Shown here: piece after piece, positions 1 to 9,959 of the stretch
How the letters are laid out: every line of letters starts with the position of its first letter
Numbering within the stretch: position 1 is the stretch's first letter
NCBI RefSeq assembly: GCF_051020985.1
Contig: NC_135000.1
Coordinates: forward strand, 1,550,001 to 1,614,000
Length of the DNA stretch: 64,000 nt
Direction: 5' to 3'
Source of the DNA: Nomia melanderi
Taxonomy: Eukaryota > Arthropoda > Insecta > Hymenoptera > Halictidae
The notes under the pieces: generated by a model
Databases searched by the model: none
What the model was told of the DNA's origin: nothing
Seen by the model: the letters and a program-made list of their open reading frames with translations, nothing else
Position numbers and translations under genes: made by a program

Positions 1-437
1 TCGCATCGTTTCACACCTTAAAAGTGAAATTTGAATAAAAAATTGAGTAAATTATGGAATTTTATTTCTGTTAAGAGTAATTGGTTTAAATGTTTATCCT
101 GTAACATTAAGAGGTTGAATTTCAAATTCTCATTATTCGATATTAGGGTCAATTCGTTCAATTGCTCAATCTATTTCGCGCGTCGCACTATCGGCCATTT
201 GTCTCCCAAATACGGTAAAAAGTCCCTTTTCATAAATATCCCGAAAACCAAAAGGAAAGTATAAACATAGTTACCCCTTTGCACTCGAAGCTTTTTCCCA
301 CTGATATTACCAGCAACTGGCAGCAACTTTAACAGGAAAACCATAGTAACATTTATATGATATGTGCATGAAAAGAAGAGTTATAGATGTATTTTACTGT
401 TTTTTTATCGATTACAGATATAGATGTTATAATATAT
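1..437. other. AT-rich DNA without gene; fragment of family A MITE end
   Basis: Plain AT-rich sequence. At 271-300 there is one end of family A (CCCTTTGCACTCG followed by a TTTTTCCCACTGATAT block that matches the inner part of the A right end in reverse), with no partner end nearby. The short open frames have no recognisable domain. Confidence 0.5.
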
Positions 438-480
438 TTAACCCTCCGAATGCCAAGGAGCGATACATCGCTCCTTCATG
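438..480 (+). mobile_element. End of TTAA element, family V, with perfect hairpin
   Basis: TTAA at 438-441 is followed by CCCTCCGAATGCC and then a perfect inverted repeat at 457-474, GGAGCGATACATCGCTCC (8-bp arms, 2-nt loop). A palindrome with the same CGATACATCG core lies 15 bp inside another TTAA at 41903-41939, in the opposite orientation, so I treat both as ends of one family. I could not find the partner end of this copy. Confidence 0.45.
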
Positions 481-757
481 CACTTTCGATAAGTTTCCTT
501 TTGATTTTATTCGTAATAAAGGAGGACTAACATGTTTTTATAATTCTATGTAAAAATTTTATGAACTGTGGAGTAAAACTGATGAGAATATAAATTTTTA
601 CTTATAATCATGCATCTTTGTTTTAAAGCGCATTTCTCGAATATGTATGAAAATTTCCCCCGCCATTTAAAGGATCAGTAACGACAAATTTTAAATAAAC
701 ATTTAGGTGGCACGATTTTTGTTCATATTTGTTAATTATTAACGCGTCTACACAGCT

Positions 758-982
758 TTAACACTAGAACTACCAGGCGGGTCAAAATGACCAATTCTGA
801 ATTTCTTCTTTTACGATTGTTGCTAAGGTACAGCGACTTCTTTGAGAAGCGATTAAAGAAGTTGATTTAGTCATACCTAAACTGAAATATAAATCATTTG
901 AAAGCTTACTACATTTACGTTTTTAGCTGTTATGAAGAAATTTTCAAAAGATGGTTTAAGTACTCGGTTTTTCTAATGTTGA
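758..982 (+). mobile_element. MITE family B, full length
   Basis: Starts TTAACACTAGAACTACC and ends with TCTAATGTTGAA, a decayed form of the inverted end, giving about 225 bp. A perfect palindrome, GGTCAAAATGACC, lies at 780-792, 18 bp inside the TTAA. It matches the copies at 5481, 24850, 44625, 56530 and 57161. No coding capacity. The TTAA target and short inverted ends are those of piggyBac-type non-autonomous elements; the source transposase is not in the window. Confidence 0.75.
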
Positions 983-1141
983 AGAAGACAACCTGGAAAA
1001 GATGAAAAAGTCAAATAATCAATTGCAACCTTACTACTTTTACAACTAAAATAATCCCAAGTAGGATTAAATATACTATATATATATATATTTGAATATT
1101 GCCAAATTTCATGTCGATATCATAAACATTATTTTAATCAT
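983..1141. repeat. AT-rich spacer with TA microsatellite
   Basis: A run of about eight TA dinucleotides at 1076-1091 in AT-rich sequence; nothing else seen. Confidence 0.6.
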
Positions 1142-1462
1142 ACGTTCTTTAACATTTTTTATGTTCACCCTCGATTTCAAACACGAGGTTAGTAGTGTTC
1201 AGTGTCTTGTACAGTATAAATGGAAAGAGAAAAGCCTAACCTTTAATAGAAAGAACAAAAATTGGTTGTCACTAGCTGCCACTGTGGTAGTTATGGCAAT
1301 TTTTATTTATGGCGAATAGAATTTCCAATAAATACCACAATTGCAGCTCGTAGCAGCCAGATTTTATTCTACATAAAAGATTAGACTTCTCTCTTTCTAA
1401 CAATGCCAAAAACAATACACTGAATTCTATTAAATAAATGTTAAAGCGCAAAATCTCGTAAC
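1142..1462. repeat. Long foldback (inverted repeat) element
   Basis: The left arm (about 1142-1318) and the right arm (1320-1462) are imperfect reverse complements almost to the centre. Examples: CAGTGTCTTGTACAG pairs with CAGTGTATTGTTTTTG read backwards, GGAAAGAGAAAAGCCTAA with GAAAGAGAGAAGTCTAA, and CTGCCACTGTGGTAG with CTGCAATTGTGGTAT. Identity judged by eye is about 70-75 percent. No coding frame. A third, partial copy of the right arm follows at 1527-1620. Confidence 0.65.
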
Positions 1463-1526
1463 GATACGAAGATTGCGTAACGCGTCGCGAGAAATACTGC
1501 GTAAAAGTTGCTGTAGCTACTGAAAA

Positions 1527-1620
1527 TATGAATAGTAGCACTCAATTTATATTCAAGAGTAGACTTTACTCTTTCCAACGGTACCAAAAACGACACCAAA
1601 TTTTACTAAATAAGCCGTAT
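1527..1620 (-). repeat. Third copy of the foldback arm
   Basis: Same orientation as the right arm of the 1142-1462 foldback. Shared blocks are CTCAATTTATATTCAAGAGTAG against CCAGATTTTATTCTACATAAAAG (read in parts), then ACTTTACTCTTTCC, then ACCAAAAACGACACC. It suggests a second, truncated element or a local duplication. Confidence 0.5.
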
Positions 1621-1655
1621 AGACACGATTGCACAGAGAAAATGTTTTTACTGCG

Positions 1656-1687
1656 TATGGGAGGCAAATGCCCCACCCCCTCCCATA
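1656..1687. repeat. Perfect 9-bp inverted repeat, GC-rich stem
   Basis: TATGGGAGG at 1656-1664 and CCTCCCATA at 1679-1687 are perfectly complementary around a 14-nt loop. It stands out as a GC-rich hairpin in AT-rich surroundings. Function unknown. Confidence 0.5.
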
Positions 1688-1744
1688 TAATGTGTCGTTC
1701 ACATGATAAGTCACGTGACGGAACAGGAGAAGAAGTTATTCACT

Positions 1745-1891
1745 ATATTCTTTGTTTATGATTTTGATTGGTTACGTGTAACCGTATTGACGAATAGCAA
1801 TTAAGCAAAGTGCAGTAGGCAATTTTGAAAAGGACATCTCGACGTTCGTAGGACGTCTTTACAACGCAAGGGGTTGTCATTAGATCATTAA
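1745..1891 (+). mobile_element. Family P fragment
   Basis: GATTGGTTACGTGTAACCGT followed by ATTGACGAATAGCAATTA is shared with 13885-13925 and, reverse-complemented, with 36080-36125; a weaker match is at 58185-58265. Boundaries are uncertain; the right side stops at the TTAA at 1888. Confidence 0.35.
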
Positions 1892-1994
1892 CCCCTTTAG
1901 ACCCAGCGCACATTATAATGTACATTGTTTTACTACTTCAATATTGATCTTGTATATTATTATACTGATCAACTTCAATCTGACAAAATGTTAA
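1888..1994 (+). mobile_element. Short TTAA-flanked segment, P-like left end
   Basis: Begins TTAACCCCTTTAGACCC, like the end at 13825 (TTAAACCCGTTTGGACCC). Just inside is the palindrome ACATTATAATGT (1910-1921). It abuts the TTAA that starts the A copy at 1991. Confidence 0.35.
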
Positions 1995-2363
1995 CCCTGT
2001 GTACTTGAAGGTTCTTCCGCAGCATATATTCATCGTTTTTCTAATGAAATACTAATGAAATTTTTGATGGAATAAAATTTCTTTTTATTAATTTCAACGT
2101 TTCTTTACAATTTGTCCAGTAGTGGACATTTGGTAAATTTGTTTATCGTCTTTTGATTGTGGCACGTAGACATTTACCTCTTTAAATAAATGTCAATATG
2201 GAATTAAATAGACATAAAATAAGAATGAAAAGGTGGGACTATTTTATTTCAATACTTCATGTCCAATTGCAATACATGTCATTTGATATTGAATATATAA
2301 CTTTATAATTTTTCTGTGTCAAACCAAATAGCGATTATCAGTCTCTCAAGTGCAAAGAGTTAA
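1991..2363 (-). mobile_element. MITE family A, with internal insertion
   Basis: Begins TTAACCCTGTGTACTTGAAG and ends CAAGTGCAAAGAGTTAA, diverged A ends around A-like terminal blocks (TATAACTTTATAATTTT near the right side). At 373 bp it is about 130 bp longer than full copies, so the centre probably holds unrelated DNA. That centre includes the small palindrome GTCCAGTAGTGGAC. Confidence 0.65.
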
Positions 2364-3046
2364 AACTGTGATAGGCAACCACATATATGTACATCTTTGG
2401 TTTTAAGCCTATTTCTATTGGAAAAGTAGTATACTATTTTATTTGAAATAATGCCATTATTGATGGTGCATTTAATGGTCGACTGTTGTTAGATGTGTGA
2501 ATAATATAATTGTGTACGAAAATCACGGTTGAAGGAATTAATATGATTGATATATGAATGGCTCAGATGCAAAACCGATTAACTCCATGAAACAAAAAGT
2601 GGAGAAAAGTGATAAAATTCTTTTTAAATTATAAATTTAAATAAACATCGTAAAATATGTTACTACAGATGTATCTTTTATTTAATCACATATACAATGT
2701 ATAAAATAGCATATCCATGGAGTAATCGTTATTATTACTATAATTTTTGCATGACTAAAGGAGTTAATCGATTTGGCAAGAGAAAAAAACATCAGATACA
2801 ACCCTCAGTTTTTTACACTGCAGAAAAACTTTATTATACACATTGTTTACTTTGTAAACAACTCGTGAAGACTAATTAGAAAAATATTTATAATAAATTT
2901 GTGACAAACAAAGTCTGGAAAATTTAAAAATATACACTGTGTTCCCGCGAATTGTTAATTTTTTCGACAAAATATGGTTGACACGAAAATATGTTTTATG
3001 CAAAAGCTACAGAGTAATAAGTGTTATATATCATCTTCTTTGTTTG
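2364..3046. other. AT-rich stretch, no feature seen
   Basis: No coding frame with recognisable domain, no terminal inverted repeats and no tandem repeats visible by eye. Confidence 0.4.
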
Positions 3047-3066
3047 ACCTTGAGATGACCTTGGAC
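3047..3066 (-). promoter_or_regulatory. Two tandem nuclear-receptor extended half-sites
   Basis: TGACCTTGA and TGACCTTGG follow each other with two bases between. On the minus strand they read CCAAGGTCA and TCAAGGTCA. The consensus YCAAGGYCR is that of monomeric receptors of the FTZ-F1/SF-1 and ERR type. Occupancy is unknown, and nine-base sites also occur by chance. Confidence 0.3.
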
Positions 3067-3227
3067 CGTTCCGCAAACGTCACGTTAAAATCATCCAATG
3101 GAACCATATATTTTCCATTAAATACTGTTATACCTGACGTCGAGGCGTTCCCAAAATATAATAACCTTCTTCCCGCTTAATTTATTGTCGAGATATAAAC
3201 ATGCAAATTTCACATGTCATCGTTCTC

Positions 3228-3345
3228 ATTTACAATACTATAATTTGCAACGCTACAATTTACAACCTGCCAATCCACGACACTCGAATTTAAAATATCG
3301 CTAAAACCATTAACCATTTAATTGTCAATCATTATTATTGGATAA
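3228..3345 (+). repeat. Short degenerate 15-bp minisatellite
   Basis: Units such as ATTTACAATACTATA, ATTTGCAACGCTACA and ATTTACAACCTGCCA repeat with a period near 15 bp. This is the same motif as the larger arrays at 59545 and 60600. Confidence 0.45.
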
Positions 3346-3639
3346 TCTTAATATTACTATTGCCCAATTACCACTTATCGCTATTAAGCATCATCAATCG
3401 TCAACAGTTGCAACGCAACCATTCAATTAATCCAAGAGCACGTCGCCGACGCTTCATCCCCGCGAACTCATTAAAAGGGGTTAAAACCATTATTATATAT
3501 CTCGAACCGCTCGCACGTGCATTTCGCACAGTTATCTTTCCCTTGAACAAAAAAAAATCTGTTACTTACAACAGTATCTCCGAGCACGCTCATTTTTCAA
3601 GCTACTTTTAAATAGTACCTAGAAAAACTCTGAACTACC

Positions 3640-4260
3640 GAGAGGGTTGAAGTCCGCGGTTCCGAGCGGGTTAGCTGCTCCAGCCGGCGACGATAATAAA
3701 AGCTCGACGCCGGCGTCGCGAGATCGACCCGTCGTACCGGCCGTGTTCGCGTGCAAAAAATACGTTAATTCCGCGGAACTCGCATGACCGTGCAAATAAA
3801 TAAAACGGTGACACACGGGCTGGCTCGCTCGTTCGCGCTCGCGCGCGCGCGCGCGGACCAGCCGACCAGCCGACCGGTGTATTTTATATTTTATCCGGTT
3901 CGAATGATTGATTGCGCTCCGGGCTGGCGGGGCTCTGCCCGCCCGACTGATACCATCTCGCGGAATGCCCGGGCTGTACTTGTCGTTTCACGCATTGTTT
4001 ATTATTGTCCGACGCTTTTATCGCGATCGTCGCCCTCGTCGTCGCCCGGTGACGATTCCGCGAGGAAAAAGAGACCGATTCCGCCGGCGACCGCGTTTCC
4101 ACCGCGGGCAGGCCGCGCTTTCCGTGGCGCATGCGCGGTTTCTCGGTACCGTACCAATACGAACCGAGCGAATTTTCCTGTTATTTGGCATTGTTTGTTG
4201 TTTATTATACGTAATTCCCGCTTTACGGCTTGGAATGGCTTCCGATTAACACTTTCTTAT
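3640..4260. other. GC/CpG-rich island 1
   Basis: GC-rich block with an abrupt edge against AT-rich flanks. It contains an alternating CG tract (3835-3855), and frames are open on both strands with arginine/proline-rich products. The overlapping frames are all equally open, as expected from high GC rather than coding. No splice-supported exon recognised. Confidence 0.5.
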
Positions 4261-4671
4261 TTTGTTCATGTTATTCTTATATTTAATTTAATTTAATATC
4301 TAGTTTCTAGTCGTCTACACCTATATGTTTACGAACTTTGTCTTTTTTACTCGTGTATCTATGTATTTATCAGCTATTCAGTGATTTTGTTATTAATCGC
4401 GTCTTATTCAGTGAAAACGAGGCTGGAAAAATGTAGAAAGGTTTTCGTGGTTGTGGAACCTGATTTTGGAATGATTTCTTTGGCAGACTGAGAAACTACC
4501 CTTATAGGGAGTGTCTTATTTGGAGAAAAAGCTTAGAATGGGCTTGTAGATTTTTGTACTGTTTGAAGCTCTATTGTGATTAATAATTAAATCGAAAGAG
4601 GAGGAATTCTATGTTGACTGTGAGTGTGTGGGCACTATGATGATTAAATGTTTAAACGAGGAAGATAATAT
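4261..4671. other. AT-rich stretch, no feature seen
   Basis: No repeats, inverted ends or recognisable coding sequence. Confidence 0.4.
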
Positions 4672-4745
4672 TTCACCCTTTGCACTCGGAACTCCCTTCT
4701 AACATTTCGAACGAAATATCGAAATTTCCGAGTATAAAGGGTTAA
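4672..4745. mobile_element. Family A, collapsed to a hairpin
   Basis: CCCTTTGCACTCGGAA and TTCCGAGTATAAAGGG face each other only about 40 bp apart, with TTAA on the right and TTCA on the left. It is essentially the two ends of A without the interior, and would fold into a strong hairpin. Confidence 0.7.
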
Positions 4746-5249
4746 TATTCTATTAAATATTCAAATGTGATAAATATTGTTTAATGTATGATATTGATAT
4801 ATAATACATAATATTAAATATAGAATAATATATATATAATTGTTATTACATTATTGATTAAATAATATATATTATTTATACATAGATATAATATCGTATT
4901 TATTTAAAAGTAATACTTCGATTGTAATGGAATCATTCAAGATGTAGAACCAATAAAGAATTGATCAAAACTTGTACATTGAAACCATTTTTTAATGCAC
5001 AGGTATATTTCTTTGGTTTCCCGGAAAAAGAGAAATGTCGCATGTGTGAAGTTTCACAACAACAAGGTGACAAATCTACAAAAATCGATGATCCGATTTG
5101 TAATTGTTACAACAATCCATTCGACATGCTACCACGCGCTAAAAATCCCAATCACATTCCACACCGATACACAACAACAAAATCATTTTCCTTTAGCCTT
5201 TACAATCCACAAAGCAATGTTATTCTACCTTCAAAAATAGTGAATATAT
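4746..5249. other. AT-rich stretch with an unassigned open frame
   Basis: A frame from 4961 to 5371 is open for 136 codons. It runs into the B2 element that follows, has no domain I recognise, and its overlapping frame at 4995-5240 is open as well. I do not call it a gene. Confidence 0.35.
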
Positions 5250-5484
5250 CACCTGCCTGCAATATGAACACTAACTCGCGATTACTTATCAGTAATAATA
5301 TCTTGAAACTGATATCAGTAATAAATATCTTGAAACTGTCAAATATCCAAAATGATTTTAAAAATCAGTAGTATCACTTGCATACTATAACGAATACCCG
5401 AAGAAACCGATAACGATCTATTACTACAATTTTTATAAGGATCACATACTAATCATGTTAAACGCTCGGCAGTTCTACTGTTAC
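5250..5484 (+). mobile_element. MITE subfamily B2
   Basis: The segment 5335-5484 is the reverse complement of 37455-37610: shared blocks ATGATTTTAAAAA, AGTATCACTTG and TTTTTATAAGGATCAC. It ends CTCGGCAGTTCTACTGTTAC, a B-type end, and abuts the B copy at 5481 at a shared TTAC. The left boundary is approximate. Confidence 0.5.
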
Positions 5485-5700
5485 CACTAGAACTACCGGA
5501 TGAGTCAAAATGCACCCATTCCTAATTTCATTTTTTCCAGTTATTCAACAGATGCTTTTCTGAAAAAGTACTACAGAAACTGATTTAGCAATACACAAAC
5601 TGAATCGCAAACCAACTGAACTCTCAATAATTGCACTGTTCAGGTTTCTACAGAACACTATCAAAAAGACAATTTAACTGCTCGGTAGTTCTAGTGTTAA
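5481..5700 (+). mobile_element. MITE family B, full length
   Basis: TTACCACTAGAACTACCGG at the left and GGTAGTTCTAGTGTTAA at the right form clear inverted ends around 220 bp. The subterminal palindrome is decayed here (GTCAAAATGCACCC). It sits end to end with the B2 element on its left. Confidence 0.85.
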
Positions 5701-6395
5701 CTACAAGAAAATGCCGAGAAATTTCAATGTTACATGTCCCAATGTCCCTTCCGTAAGTTGAATTTCAAAATTTCGCCTCAAGTACCACTCGACGCTACAA
5801 ACCGAGGGGTAACATATCACAAATGAAAGAGACACGTGTCGACAATGGTCGTTCAACCGTCGAAAAGCGGGAAAGAGAAAGGAAGGAGGATAGCGAGGCG
5901 AACAGGGAGAACGGGAGGAAGAGAGAGACAGAGGGGCAGAGGGAAGTTCTCGTTTTTGGCACGAACCGGAGTAAAGAGGCAACGATCCTGTATACGCGAG
6001 GAAGATAGTAATTACAGAAGCGGGACTGAAAACGCGGGGTTCCATCAGACCCTGCGAGGCACGATCCTCGATAAGTATAGTTGTTTCAGGATCGCGTCGA
6101 TGCCTCCTCTACTCCCGCTATCTCATTTTATTGGTACAGGTAACGCGAAAAATTTATTGGCTCCGACGCGAGCCAGGATCGTTCAAGTATACCTACAAAA
6201 GATAGAGAAACCACGATGCTCCCTCCCTGTCCCCCATCCTCTGTCTCTACGAGCAAAGAATGCTGCAATTTTAGCAGCTATCCGCGGCCATTAGGGCCCC
6301 GATCCTTTCCCTAGGAAATTCTTTCGATCCACCGGCCGAACGTGTTCGCGCGGATTCACGGTTCCCGGACGTTCCCCCGGCTGGGGGAGCAATGT
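5701..6395. other. GC-rich island 2
   Basis: Purine-rich on the plus strand at 5865-5945 (GAAAGAGAAAGGAAGGAGG-like), then mixed GC-rich DNA. Several overlapping open frames have low-complexity RE-rich products. No exon recognised. Confidence 0.45.
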
Positions 6396-6500
6396 TTAAA
6401 TCTTTCTACATTTTACGACGGAATCGCGTAGAGCACCGTGGGCCAGCCGACGCTTTTTCTTCTTGTTTTCACTGCATCGCATCGCTTCGTGCCAGACTGG
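6396..6500 (+). repeat. Direct repeat, left copy, flanking minisatellite 1
   Basis: About 105 bp repeated at 7019-7122. The core GCGTAGAGCACCGTGGGCCA is identical in both copies, with surrounding blocks TTTCTACATTTTACGAC / TTCTACGTTTCACGAC and GCATCGCATCG. The two copies are offset by 623 bp. Confidence 0.8.
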
Positions 6501-6514
6501 CGTCGCGAAACGCT

Positions 6515-6835
6515 CGAGGCATCAAAGCTTCAAGGCTTAAAGGCTGAGTCTTCGAGGCTAAGTCCAATGAAGCTCGAGTCTTCGAAGCTTTGAAACTTAA
6601 CTTTAAAGACTGAGTCTTGGACGATTGAAGTTCAATGAAGCTCAAATCTTCGATGCTTTGAAACTTAACCTTAAAGGCTGAGTCTTGGATGATTGGAGTT
6701 CAATGAAGCTCAAGTCTTCTAAGCTTCCAGGCCTAACCTTAAAGGTTCAGACTTGTAGACTTGCAGTTCAATAAAACTCTAATCTCCGAAGCTTCGAGGC
6801 TCAACCTGAAAAGCTGAGAACTGAGCCTCGTACTG
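6515..6835 (+). repeat. 68-bp minisatellite, array 1
   Basis: Period is exactly 68 bp, measured between recurring CGAAGCTTTGAAACTTAAC-like starts at 6583, 6651, 6719 and 6787. Each unit carries GGCTGAGTCTTGGA and GTTCAATGAAGCTC. The same family recurs at 34790-35510 (same orientation) and 54770-55290 (inverted). Confidence 0.85.
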
Positions 6836-7018
6836 AGGGCTTTCAACGCTTATATCTTTATTGTCGAATGCGAGTATTTATATTTGAAGATTCGAGCGTT
6901 GTGGACTTCAGGTTTCGAAGCTCGAGGCTTGAGCCTTACGCACTCGAACATTGAAGACGCGAGTTGCGGCTGCAGCTTTCAGGGTTCGGTGCTCAGAGCT
7001 GATTTTTGCAACGCTAGT
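6836..7018 (+). repeat. Tail segment shared by minisatellite arrays
   Basis: Contains CTCGAGGCTTGAGCCTTACG, CACTCGAACATTGAAGAC and GCGGCTGCAGCTT. Similar strings follow array 2 (35515-35765) and, reverse-complemented, precede array 3 (54600-54680). This suggests that array and tail move or duplicate together. Confidence 0.5.
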
Positions 7019-7122
7019 TTACATCGTTCTACGTTTCACGACAGAACCGCGTAGAGCACCGTGGGCCAGCCAACATTTTTTCTCCTCTTTTCGCTGCACC
7101 GCATCGCATCGTCCCAGGCTGC
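7019..7122 (+). repeat. Direct repeat, right copy, flanking minisatellite 1
   Basis: Partner of 6396-6500 (see there). Together they bracket the array and its tail like a tandem duplication or a flanked insertion. Confidence 0.8.
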
Positions 7123-7390
7123 ATCTATAATAGTTGGCGTCCCGGCTGCCTCGTGTTATTCCTCTTCTGCGGTGAATGGACCCGATCACCGGCACACGGC
7201 TACCCCCTCATTATCTTCCGATACAGTTTTGCCTCATTTTTTCTCTGCTGCGCGCCTCCTCCCGGACCAGGCCGCCCTCTTTCTGTTATTTCGCCCTTCG
7301 TTTTGCTCTACACCACCGGCGCACAGTGGGAAAACATGGATGTTTCCGTGGCCAAAAATCAATTTTTTTCTGAGTACTTCACACTTAGCC
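7123..7390. other. GC-rich island 3
   Basis: Continuation of the GC-rich block after the direct repeat. Three plus-strand frames are open at once, which argues against coding. Confidence 0.4.
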
Positions 7391-7512
7391 AACCGTATGG
7401 GGAGATCTCCCACGTTTCTCTTAGCAACGCATTGCCTTTTATTTCGTTCATTTCGTTCATTTCTTATTTAGTAAGTATTGGACTGAGGATATTCGACAGC
7501 AATTGAATTGAA
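7391..7512 (+). repeat. Dispersed repeat X, copy 1
   Basis: Shares an ordered series of blocks with 19436-19541: GGAGATC, TCTCTTAG against TCCCTTAG, TGCCTTTTATTT, TATTTAGTAAGT and GCAATTGAATT against GCAATTCATC. Type unknown; it could be part of an old LTR, as copy 2 begins TGTTACGAATGG. Confidence 0.5.
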
Positions 7513-8074
7513 CCCAATTTCACTGCACAGTAGTGCTTAGTTTCGACTCAACCGTACAGCAATATTGCAACAGCCACAAATAGTTCGTAAGATATACATG
7601 TAGAGATATGACTGATTATGATGAAGTAATAAAATGTATTGTAGACTAAATGTATACAATGCTTTAGAAACTATACGCAATTAATGAATTACAAACAAAA
7701 CTACTATTAATTCAGCAGAACATTATAATAAGAGAAAAACATTAATTCGAAGTGCAACTCTTCGATTACAACTGAACAACTAACTTTTTCGTCCACGCCA
7801 ATAATCCCTCTTATACTTTAAAACAGTCTATTTTTCTACCACGTTGTGTTTTTTATATCTACGTTCAAACGTGCGGTATATCCTATAGGGTTCTACACAG
7901 CTGTACTTGGCGGAACCGTTTTACTATTTAGAATTCACTGGAAAAACGAAAAAATTTCACGATCATTCTGTCTGCTTTCAAGCATCACGATTGACAATAG
8001 GAGAATAATATTTACGTCGATTTTTAAAGGATCGAACATCTTTATTTGTCAAATTTTGCTTGAAATCCTCGCTA
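7513..8074. other. AT-rich stretch, no feature seen
   Basis: No tandem or inverted repeats recognised. A frame at 7846-8109 runs into the next MITE and has no domain. Confidence 0.4.
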
Positions 8075-8304
8075 TTAACCCTTTACGACGAAGTGTTTGC
8101 AGGTTGTAAACGCCCAGTAAATATCTCCGAGTATGTTAATTTTATTCACATTCATTATTGTATCCTATATGCAAAGTGCTTACAAAACGCCAACACCAGT
8201 TAAAATATAAGTTCTCCTTATGCCTTATTGTAATACCTCAAACCTCCTTCAAAATTTTTAAAGAGATTTTCGTGATTTAAGAGCTACTTGTCACAAAGAG
8301 TTAA
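8075..8304 (+). mobile_element. TTAA MITE related to family A
   Basis: TTAACCCTTTACGACGAAGT at the left and, read inward from the right, TTAACTCTTTGTGACAAGTA: ends about 70-75 percent matched, 230 bp. The interior does not resemble standard A copies. Confidence 0.55.
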
Positions 8305-8559
8305 TAACGATCATCTTCAATAACATTGTCTTATTCTACTTACATTTTGTTACGATACCTTACTATAAATTGTTCATATATTACTTTGCCTTCTATTTTT
8401 CCTATATTTCTTCTTTTTCGCTTCCTTACTTTACAATTCGTTTTAGTTTTTAATCTATTGTTCCTCTATTGCATATACTCTTTCTCACTTCTCTTCTTCT
8501 TTAGATTTCTTAACCTATCCAGTATCTTCTCATATTTCCTTCTACTCGCAACATTTATT
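8305..8559. other. T-rich (pyrimidine-rich) spacer
   Basis: Runs such as TTCTTCTTTTTCGCTTCC on the plus strand; no gene. Confidence 0.4.
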
Positions 8560-8949
8560 CTAACTTCTCGCTGTGTTCTTTGTTAAATTAATTTCCATGT
8601 TAAATGATGGCATTTTCACATCTTTCAGAGTTTCGTTATACGTGCTCCTTTTACGAAGGCTCCCTACTTTCTCTGAAAGAAGTTGGTCCAACCGCAATTT
8701 CATATCTTCGGAATCGAACTTTTTTCTGTCGAAGGAATTATGCAAAAATTTAAATAAGCGGTAATCGGAAGAGATGAGGTAGGGAGAGCACGAAGGACGA
8801 AGAAGACGGTCCCAATTCAGCTCGTGTAATTTTGGTAGCGTTCGAAGCAACGTGTGAAATCTTACGTTATCACGATGTTATTGGTGGTAAATCGTTCTTG
8901 TGTGATTTATCAATCGTCGCTCCAGTGCTTGTAATCTACCATTCCTTTA
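8560..8949 (-). pseudogene. Mariner (Tc1/mariner) transposase relic, C-terminal part
   Basis: Read on the minus strand, codons 8877-8869 give H-R-D, followed by NVRFH (mariner DNARPH-type motif), LPKLHELNWDRL, and SPYLISSDYRLFKFLHN. Exactly 34 residues separate the HRD aspartate from the SSD aspartate, which is the DD34D signature of mariner transposases. The family normally has SPDL before that aspartate; here it is SPYL. Upstream in frame is LQALERRLINHT, matching the family's region before the second aspartate. That stretch contains a TAA stop at 8880-8878, and a further stop at 8949-8947 ends the open region. The N-terminal DNA-binding part, the first catalytic aspartate and inverted terminal repeats were not found. 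It is dead and decayed. Confidence 0.85.
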
Positions 8950-9449
8950 AAAAACTCACTTCTTTACAATCACTCCCTAAAATTTGTATGACTTCTTTTG
9001 TTACGTTAACAACATACGTTACAAGTACGAATGTTAGGGTTGAACAATGAAAATTCAAGAAATTTAATAGTTTTGTCGAGTTTTCGTTATTTTCAAGTAT
9101 ATTCAGAGGTATTTAAGTTTCAATGAGACTCCAATCTTCAAGAGCATGATGAATTTGGTTACAGAAATAAGTTTTAAACGATGTCAAAGCTAGTTGAATT
9201 TGCATGATTTAAAAACTAAGAAGTATCCACATGTTTCTATTTGTCATTTGATGTGAAAATATTAAGAAAAGAACAGAAGAACTGTAAAGATACAAACTTT
9301 TTTCTTCTAAAATGAGCCCAAATAGATTGTTGTATGACTTTTATTTACAAAATTATAACTGTTAAAAATATTTAGTGACAAATTTCTTTGGGGTGTATAC
9401 AAATACTTTTTGTAACTATTGTAATGCCTCTGACGTTACTCTTCGTTCG
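8950..9449. other. AT-rich stretch, possibly further mariner remains
   Basis: The upstream (N-terminal) part of the mariner relic would lie here on the minus strand. I could not follow a frame with confidence. No other feature. Confidence 0.35.
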
Positions 9450-9930
9450 GAAGGAATGAAACAAAAAGGGGAGGAAGAAAACGAAGAAATTAGTAAAGTA
9501 CCTTAAAATACATGTTCAAAATAAATTATTCCAAATGGTTGTTTTTTACTTTCTTTTTAAAGTATCTTTTTAGGTATATAACAGCAGAGGAAGAAACTAG
9601 CAAAGTATCTACTAAAAATACATGCACAGTATAAATTATTCGCCAATACGTCCCATAAACTAAAAAAGGAAACAACAGAAGAGGAAGAATGAAAACGAAG
9701 AAACCAATAAAGTACTTACTGAAAATATATAAATTACTAAAAAATAATTAAAAATACCCAAATTGATTATTCCAAATACTTATTTCCAATTGAACTTTCT
9801 AACCAACTCAATAGAACGCAACAGCTTCACAAAACGAAAAAAGAATCAGCAAAAACCAAAGATATCTATAAACGATCCACTAAAACTAATCATCCATAAC
9901 AAATTATCCCAAATGCCTTTCCTATTCCCA
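9450..9930 (+). repeat. Degenerate tandem repeat, about 100-bp units
   Basis: The ordered motif GAGGAAGAA, ACGAAGAAA, AGTAAAGTACCTTA, AAATACATG, AAATTATTCC recurs about four times (near 9470, 9585, 9680 and 9830), with unit length varying from roughly 95 to 145 bp. Confidence 0.5.
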
Positions 9931-9959
9931 TTTCAAATACAATTCCCCACATCAGACCC

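Noticed and set aside
4961..5371. 136-codon plus-strand open frame
   Set aside because: It runs into the B2 MITE, overlaps another open frame and has no recognisable motif.
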